This document shows positions 57,612 to 64,000 of a stretch of DNA of 64,000 bases, one piece after another. How positions within the stretch are numbered: position 1 is the stretch's first letter; each line of letters begins with the position of its first letter. Below the pieces are notes generated by a model, which did not search any database, had not been told where the DNA came from, and saw only the letters and a program-made list of their open reading frames with translations. The translations under genes were made by a program, and so were the position numbers. Origin of the DNA: Oopsacas minuta (taxonomy: Eukaryota > Porifera > Hexactinellida > Lyssacinosida > Leucopsacidae). Where the stretch lies: contig JAKMXF010000332.1 of the NCBI GenBank assembly GCA_024704765.1, forward strand, positions 18,197 to 82,196, read 5' to 3'.

Positions 57612-58942
57612 CAGGGTGTTTCACAATTGATGTCGTGTTCTACAATATTACATAACTAATAGAATACTAGATATATTACTACAATTATTTGCCAATATAT
57701 CCACCACTAAGTTCAATACACTTATGGATTCGTTTTGGCATTCCATCCATCAATTTGTCTAAAACCTCTGGTGAAATATTGGACCATGCTGTTTTCAGTC
57801 GATTTTCCAACATTTTTATCTCTTTTATCTCACCTATTGAATCTAGATCATCTTTCAAAATCGACCATATGTTCTCAATGGGACTCAAGTCTGGAGAGTT
57901 GGCTGGCCAGGTACCTCTCGCCCAAAAACTCTTTAGGTTACTTCTCAACCAATTTTGTGTCATGTTTGTCGTGTGAGCTGGAGCGCCATCTTGTTGAAAT
58001 ATCGCACGGGACATATTTTTTAACATTTTCCTCTCAACAACTGTGCCTCTTTCTCGCTTTCTGTTCATTGTAGACATTAAAGTTTTACCCAGTATCTCAC
58101 TAACATAGTACTCTGCAGATACAGTTTGTCCAACGGGATGAAATGTAACTCCGACAGTGCACGATGTGACATACCCCATACTTGAATTTTCTTTGGAAAT
58201 TTCACCATCTGAACGAGCTCGACATCCAATGCGTTTCTCGCCCAAACACAATCATTTTCCTGTTTGGGGGATGATTTAACTCAAACGGTGATTCATCTGT
58301 AAATAATATGTTTTTCCAATCATTTGCTGTCCAATTGACACGTTCTTTACAAAATTTTAACCTAGCAGCCATGTTTTTCTCTGTTATTAACGGCTGCCGC
58401 TGGCGTTTGTAAGATTTTACGCCCTTTTCTTTTGTCAAATAACGGTACACTGTACTCTGAGATACGGAATGACCTTTCAACTTTAATTTCTTGGATAGAC
58501 CACGTACAGACTGTCGTTTTTTGCCAATTGATTTAGTAATTACAATCTTGACAACTTTCGATATGGACGATCTACGGCCACGTCCCCCTTTGTTTTCTAA
58601 TGTCAAATCATTCTTGAAAAGTCGCCACCAACGCTGAACTGTACGGATATTAACTCCAAGTTTAAGAGACACAAACTTCTGAGAAGAGCCAGCTTGTAGC
58701 ATGCCAACAGCCTGTGAGCGAATCATGATACTGTATTCTTTCACCATTATATTATGCAAATAATTAGCCCAATTTGGATATGGAAATAGAAGCAATAAAA
58801 TGTTTCGATTGATGAATGAAATAATTACTCAATAGAACCCTGTAAGATTAATTACGATTGCAAGTTTAAATACACAGATATTATTGCATGGGTGCATAAT
58901 AAACAAATTTAGAAAATACGACATCAATCGTGAAACACCCTG
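57612..58942 (-). mobile_element. Tc1-type (DD37E) element inserted in the KDZ gene
   Basis: 1331 bp, TA-flanked (57610-57611, 58943-58944), ends CAGGGTGTTTCACAATTGAT and CAGGGTGTTTCACGATTGAT. It interrupts an exon of the minus-strand KDZ gene, so it came later than that gene. Confidence 0.93.
57685..58795 (-). pseudogene. DD37E Tc1-like transposase, frameshifted
   Basis: The N-terminal frame (58795-58202) carries an HTH (KFVSLKLGVNIRTVQRWWRL) and the first acid in LFTDESPFEL. The C-terminal frame (58251-57685) has QQDGAPAH and SPDLSPIENIW. I count 37 residues between the second Asp and the Glu, giving DD37E. Between them WGMSHRALSELHFIP lies in a third frame, so at least two frameshifts are present and it cannot be active. 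Confidence 0.85.
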
Positions 58943-60621
58943 TACAGGAAAAACGCCATAAATTCATTCTGATCTGGAGAATAGTTCCATAATAGCTTTA
59001 GCATTTGGATAAGTCGGATTAATCACATTGACCTCATCAATTACATTGTTAGCGTAAATAATGTACTCTGTAATTTCTTCAAACTCTAAAGAATTGACCA
59101 TGGTATGAAACTCGCTTTCACCCAATCCAAATGAATAGTAACTTTTGATCAATTTTCTGGTTTGTAGATCAGATACCAATACCCTGTTTGATAATGGGAC
59201 AAACGATAACCTCTGATCTTCCAGGTATTCTTCAACTGTATTCGGGAGTTCCTTAATTGTTCACATTGTTATGCCATCCATAATTAAGAATTCTGGAGCT
59301 TCTTGGCATAATGAGCAAATATAGCTTGTCTTATAGTTAATGTCTAACATACGTAAGTACCCATTCCATCCATGCTGTAGTATATGATAACTGAAGGTAA
59401 GTTCCCTTCCCATTCTCTCAAATTTATTATTCTTTACTCTGAACACAATGAAGAGTAACCAGATCAACTTTCTAAAATGAATTTGATTTAATTGATTATA
59501 TAATTATGACTACCGACCGTAATAGATCACTTACAATTGATATGTATTTCTTTTGTTATTTTGGTATTCGATTGAGTACATAACCAACGGACAAAAAGTA
59601 TCTAAAATACATACCTCATGTATCCATGTAGTGTATTCCGAGACATCGTCATAAACTCGCTGTATTTAAATAATACTCCATAGTGGATGAAATAGCGATT
59701 ATTGACATTCAGCAGTAAATATTTATTTCCTTCAAACACAGAGGTGCATTTACAACTTCCTTCACAAGTAGATGTATACACTAAAAATTGAGTAAATAAG
59801 CTAGCTTGAATATTAAAGGACAAATAAAGAATATATACTATGTAGTATATAATTAAATAACATACCTGTATGTTCTTTTAAATCGAGGACATCATTTTCT
59901 GCGTATATAATGATTCCCTTTTTTGCTACGACTAGACTTTTGGCAACATATTTATGTCCTTGCTCACAATGCAAAATATCTGGTTCAAGATTTGGGGGTA
60001 GAAATAATCCTCGTCTTAACTGTTCATTATATATAATGGCCTGGTTCTTACTAAGTTTAAAAGGAAGATATTGTTTAGATATGGTAGGATAATCAAGAGG
60101 TTTCTGAGGAACGGGTAACTGATCATTGTATTCTGCCATGATTGCCTGTAGAATTAACCTTTCTTTACACATACTACTACAATTGTCGCAATACCACTTC
60201 ATTTCTTTCCTATATAGGCAATGATAGCCATTCTTCAGCAAAAAAATTGTATTTGCACCTAATGTGTAGTAAGTACTGCCAGCATGGGATTTGGATTCGG
60301 AATTGTTTAATGTTTGGAATTCCAAACACAATTCATATGCTTGATAATGTGTGCAAGAATTCGTATGACAAGATAAGCATTTCATCAGACAAGTTTCGAT
60401 CAAAACTTTTTTCTTGGCCAATATTACTTCACCTAGAAAATGAAAACATGAATTGAAACACTATAGGATCTGGGAGTACATTTTTCGAATGTTGTGTGCA
60501 AATGATTACAAGGCTGTCAAGCAGCGTTTGATAAAATTGAATACATGGTAATTAACTTAGCCACCACCTCGCCTAACTAGGCTAAATTCTTTGGTGGCTT
60601 TGTTCGTAGTTGAATTAAATC

Positions 60622-60717
60622 TATATTATTAAATCTCAATTGTTGTTTGTCCGTTGAATACCTCGAGGCGCAATGCGGCGATTTCATCGCGAAGCGACGA
60701 GCCAAAGGCTCGTATAC
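60622..60717. repeat. Short dispersed repeat with terminal hairpin, copy 2
   Basis: Same sequence as 27165-27239 with an extra GCGATTTCATCGCGAAGC-like stretch, ending in the CGAGCC-AAA-GGCTCG hairpin. It lies in an intron of the KDZ relic. Confidence 0.7.
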
Positions 60718-61304
60718 TTGTATAACATTTAGGCTCTGTTCTGATTGACGAGGTTCGGATTAGCGAGGATCACTGTAGTTACATATAGGTGTCATACCAT
60801 TGATTTCGTCAAAATCTGACATGAATACTACAGGGCAATTTTGCAAACGCCAAGCCTTCTGTTTATCAGCAAGCAGATATACATATTGATCTAGTATTGG
60901 AATAGTTAGCTCTTCTTGTGAAAAGATTTCAGTGTATACTTCTTTCTTGGGATGGCCTAAAAAAGTATATTGAGTAATGTCGTGTTAAATAGTATAGCAT
61001 TCCATGGAAATGTGCCTTTTCAATACGTAACTTACTTGGTACAATTTCAAACTGCTCTTCTGATATTGTGATATCTACTAGCGAAACATATGTCTTCGAA
61101 ATTTCAATTCCTCCAATGTTGAGGGTTGTTGCAGTAATGTCAAATTTCTCCTCAACTATTCTTCGTTTCCTTGGATGTGGGTGTTTAATTTCAAAAGTTG
61201 AGGTAGAGATATTTTCGGCCATGTTTAAACCGGTGAGAAGGATGAAACTGATTATTTCTTATTGTATGAGACAGTCAGAGAATTATACCAGAGTACTAAT
61301 ACTA

Positions 61305-61483
61305 TAGTAGACTCTCGTTATTACGTACACAAGGGACTGCCAAAATACGTACTCCTTATCCGGAGTACGTATTATCCGAACTAATTACATTGAAAAGGCA
61401 TCGAAGGGAACTGATAAAGGGGACAAAATTGTAGTCCTTATCCGGAGTTACGCCTTAACCCTGTTCGTATTAACGAGACTCTA
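61305..61483. mobile_element. pogo-like MITE next to RAG1-like copy 2
   Basis: Ends GTAGACTCTCGTTATTACGT and its inverse GTAGAGTCTCGTTAATACGA (read inward), with two CTTATCCGGAGT motifs inside. The right end runs directly into the CACAGTG of the RAG1-like element. Confidence 0.7.
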
Positions 61484-64000
61484 CACAGTGTGGCAAAATG
61501 GCCATAATGGGGAAATAGGTACATGAATCTGTATTATCGCCACAATTATACTTACATATACTAAATCGACACTGTAGATTTCAAAAATACCAATGATTAT
61601 TTAGTAGCACGACTATAAACCTAGTTATGACGTAATTACTGACATTTTCTAATTTTTAACACTTGTGGTTCATTAGTGAGGATATTATGAAAGTTGATAA
61701 TACATGCATGTCATGGTCTCTATTCTGCTATTTGATAACGTACAATTTAAAGACCCTTAATTATGTATGACTATTGGATATACTAATTATCATAAATCAT
61801 CTGATAGTATACTATTATATAATATCTCTTGGAGGCTATTTGCAACGTCTCTTTTCTTCTTTGCGTGCATCAAACGATTCTGTACTAAGATGGGGTCACT
61901 ACAACATAACAACCTGACTAAAATATCTCTAACATTATCAGTGAAAGAAGTTTTTCTTGCAAGATTCTCCCGATACCGCCTTACAAATTTATTGCAGGAT
62001 TCTAAACATTCCTCAGAGAGATTCTGTAATCCCTTACCATTATTATAAGCACCTATTAACTGAAACGAATGGGCAAGTAACTTGTGCAAAGATGGAGTGA
62101 TGCTTGCCCATGGGTACTCAATTAGAATAAATTCGTACGTTTCTTTGCACAATTCTTGCATTTTGTCACAGTTAATCAAGTCACCACTGTTGAGGAGTCT
62201 TAACAAAACAGATAGATTTGTCTGGATCTTCTCTAATGATATTTTATCTGAAGGATTAATGGAAGAAGTGGCCCACGTCAAAAAGTCTCTCTTATTTAAA
62301 AAGCAGTCTCGCGCAATGTTACCAGTGGTTGAAGTGCCGCCCTGGCTTGAAGGGATATCGACACTGAAATTACATCTTTCCTGGAGTATAGCTCGAACCC
62401 GTTTCATGGAAAAATTTACTTTCGAGTTTGATGGCGCCCATACCTTGTGTCCTGCATCAAGATGGTATATCAACAGCATGAACCACCTGAATACACAAAG
62501 GTAAGCATGCAAAGGAGATGCAGCTATAATATCGATGTTAGAAGTTGGTTGATGCGTAATACCAACACGTTGATTTGATGGGAGTTTCAAGTAATCTTCT
62601 TCATCAACCTCTTCAAAAAGTTGCCGAGCGTCGCTAATTAGTCTGTTAATAGGGAAACCAGAATGGGCCCATTCTAAACTTTTAATTTGGCTATCCGTTG
62701 CAGTACACAGATGACAAGAAGCCCCACCAGCTCCATCCAGCAATCCTGCCATCTTGGTATCAAAAAGGGAACGGACTATCTCGACCTGTGCATGGCCTCC
62801 AATAAGAGATAACCCATCCTGTATGATATGGTCTGTTTGAGGATTGACTATTGTATTCATGATAAGCTTTACACTAGAATAATCTTCTTTCAGAGCTATC
62901 AGTGCTACTGGCCTAAAGCAGAACGGAGAGTTGGGTGAGCTGTTATAGAACACGTCATTTCCAAGTGTGTCTGTAATTGATATTACTTTGAATCCGAACA
63001 AAATGAAAGTTTTTGTGCTTAATGCAGAATTGTTGCTTTGTTGGTTATAGGTTTGATGACAACCGGAGCCATCCAACCCATCAGATATCTTAATTTTTAG
63101 TGGGTAGTGTGAATCAGGAACTGGGTCTAATGTTGAAAGCAAGCGTTGAATGGTCAGACTAAGGATGGAATGATAAGAGACGCAAGTCCCAATTGACAAT
63201 GCTTCGGGGTCTCTGACTATTTCCATTTCATTTATTAGGCTTATTTCCCTACGATATTGCGAGACAAGTTTATAGGAAGGAAGCTTAACATCACCTTTGA
63301 GAATTCTTTTCAGATTCGTGTATTTACTCGCCCCAATTTCTAATCTGTCCAATATATAAGCACATTTAGAGATTTGTACTTTGTTCAATACACCGCTAAA
63401 AGATCCCTTATCAATTATTTCTCTGCACATGTCTGAAGTATCACAGTCATAGGATTTATTTGAGACTAATTCTAAAGCTAGAGCGAGTAGTTGTTTAGGC
63501 TCAATCTTTTCTCTCTCTGCTAAAAAGTCCACATGCTCTAAAAGAACACCAAGTCTCGATCTGGAAGTCTTCATGTGACATTCGAGAATATGCTTCCGGG
63601 ATTCAGTTACAATCTGTTCTGAAAAGTTTCGATTTTCAGAATCAGTGACTAAAGAAAATTCAGGATCAAGCGATATTCTCTTTCTTGGATTGGATATTGT
63701 TAGATGAGTAGAGTGGAAAATCATATTATCCCATGTTTCAAGATCCTTCCTGCGGTAAGCCTCTCTGGATGTTAGAAGTGATTTAAATTTTAAATGAAGA
63801 GTAGCAGTTTCTTCTTCGGATAAATGGTTGTTCTCAATAAGTTTCCTAACAGAGACTGTAACACTTCTTCCATTCGAAATATACAAACTATATGCCTCAT
63901 TGTTGGTGATTAATACAGACATGATCCGCAAAAGGGCTACTTTAACATAGAAACATTATGATATATGATTGTAGAGTATTGGAATAACTAATAACCAGCA
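61484..64000 (-). mobile_element. RAG1/Transib-type transposon, copy 2, right end outside window
   Basis: The left end CACAGTGTGGCAAAATGG at 61484 is 306 bp beyond the transposase stop, close to the 298 bp in copy 1. It carries AAAATGG at terminal positions 12-18 and AATAGGTA at 31-38, exactly as copy 1. The five bases before it, CTCTA, would be the left target duplication. The right end was not sequenced here: copy 1 has 671 bp between its ATG and its right heptamer, and only 69 bp remain in this window. Confidence 0.85.
61790..63931 (-). CDS. RAG1L: RAG1/Transib-like transposase, second family, intact
   Basis: 713 aa with no break. The triad is D284 (SDGLDGSGCH), D391 (SLFDTKMAGLL) and E644 (SEECLESCNK). 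The zinc site is C406, C409, H616 and H621, in the same spacing as copy 1. FYNSSPNSPFCFRPVALIAL and the CHLCTAT block align with copy 1, but overall similarity is limited, so this is a separate lineage and not a recent duplicate. The C-terminal Cys-Cys-Gly-His-Cys motif of copy 1 is not visible; only LMHAKKKRDV remains at that place, suggesting its loss. The upstream region is cut by the window end. Confidence 0.9.
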   Translation of the reverse strand: MRIMSVLITNNEAYSLYISNGRSVTVSVRKLIENNHLSEEETATLHLKFKSLLTSREAYRRKDLETWDNMIFHSTHLTISNPRKRISLDPEFSLVTDSENRNFSEQIVTESRKHILECHMKTSRSRLGVLLEHVDFLAEREKIEPKQLLALALELVSNKSYDCDTSDMCREIIDKGSFSGVLNKVQISKCAYILDRLEIGASKYTNLKRILKGDVKLPSYKLVSQYRREISLINEMEIVRDPEALSIGTCVSYHSILSLTIQRLLSTLDPVPDSHYPLKIKISDGLDGSGCHQTYNQQSNNSALSTKTFILFGFKVISITDTLGNDVFYNSSPNSPFCFRPVALIALKEDYSSVKLIMNTIVNPQTDHIIQDGLSLIGGHAQVEIVRSLFDTKMAGLLDGAGGASCHLCTATDSQIKSLEWAHSGFPINRLISDARQLFEEVDEEDYLKLPSNQRVGITHQPTSNIDIIAASPLHAYLCVFRWFMLLIYHLDAGHKVWAPSNSKVNFSMKRVRAILQERCNFSVDIPSSQGGTSTTGNIARDCFLNKRDFLTWATSSINPSDKISLEKIQTNLSVLLRLLNSGDLINCDKMQELCKETYEFILIEYPWASITPSLHKLLAHSFQLIGAYNNGKGLQNLSEECLESCNKFVRRYRENLARKTSFTDNVRDILVRLLCCSDPILVQNRLMHAKKKRDVANSLQEILYNSILSDDL

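Larger units (their letters stand above)
56139..61222 (-). pseudogene. KDZ-type transposase gene (copy C), decayed and interrupted by Tc1
   Basis: Exons on the minus strand: 61222-61036, 60956-60798, 60432-59866, 59780-59615, 59438 onward, then after a Tc1 insertion 57600-57290 and C-terminal pieces near 56690-56550 and 56372-56139. The Cys clusters match locus B (CLSCHTNSCTHYQAYELCLE, CEGSCKCTSVFEG, YICSLCQEAPEFLIMDGI). The end reads YDNAC in a shifted frame near 56570 and NSQVCEQLFSTLRRI, a KDZ hallmark with a conserved Glu. Defects are a TGA after DGITM, another TGA after AIATLS, a frame shift around YDNAC, and the Tc1 element. It is a relic, and the best preserved full-length record of the family here. 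Confidence 0.8.

Overview
This is an AT-rich piece of animal nuclear DNA from a lineage I cannot name. Single-copy genes of animal type (an SS18-like chromatin subunit, an SLC35C2-like nucleotide-sugar transporter, a retinol-dehydrogenase-like SDR, an ankyrin protein, a CARD-plus-membrane-anchor protein, actin-like genes, a possible ciliary protein) are scattered among many DNA transposons. Most host genes fit in one exon. Where introns can be inferred they are short (about 65-125 bp, GT-AG).

Layout. 1-111 is an ATT microsatellite. 300-1373 is a spliced coiled-coil gene. 3454-7994 is a DD41D mariner split by a 3.17-kb RAG1/Transib-type transposon (3605-6769). That insert has an intact 731-aa transposase, CACAGTG heptamer ends and a TATTC target duplication. 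10304-11134 encodes a CARD plus tail-anchor protein. 13491-14627 and 29833-30969 are two near-identical, opposed, intronless actin-like genes with altered nucleotide-site residues. 17000-18300 and 21688-22502 are long palindromes, the first split by a short hAT element. 24207-26378 encodes an ankyrin protein. 28250-29770 is an inverted repeat family with tRNA-like traits and a perfect 23-bp hairpin. 33178-34079 and 44403-45317 are two foldback elements. 35321-36242 is a broken sugar transporter. 37971-39266 encodes a proline-rich protein. 39608-42883 is a KDZ N-terminal fragment followed by a decayed hAT. 45631-50950 holds the SS18-like, SDR and SLC35C2 genes with an apparently intact DD37D mariner between the last two. 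51362-61222 is decayed KDZ-type transposon DNA with Ulp1 protease and PHD finger. 61484-64000 is a second RAG1-like element whose right end lies outside the window.

The outstanding content is the pair of RAG1-like elements. Both ORFs are uninterrupted and keep the D-D-E triad and the C-C-H-H zinc site known from RAG1. Their left ends share three sequence blocks at identical distances from the heptamer, and no RAG2-like gene is visible. Many ends given here come from direct reading of terminal repeats and target duplications. Family names are from motif recognition, not from a database search.
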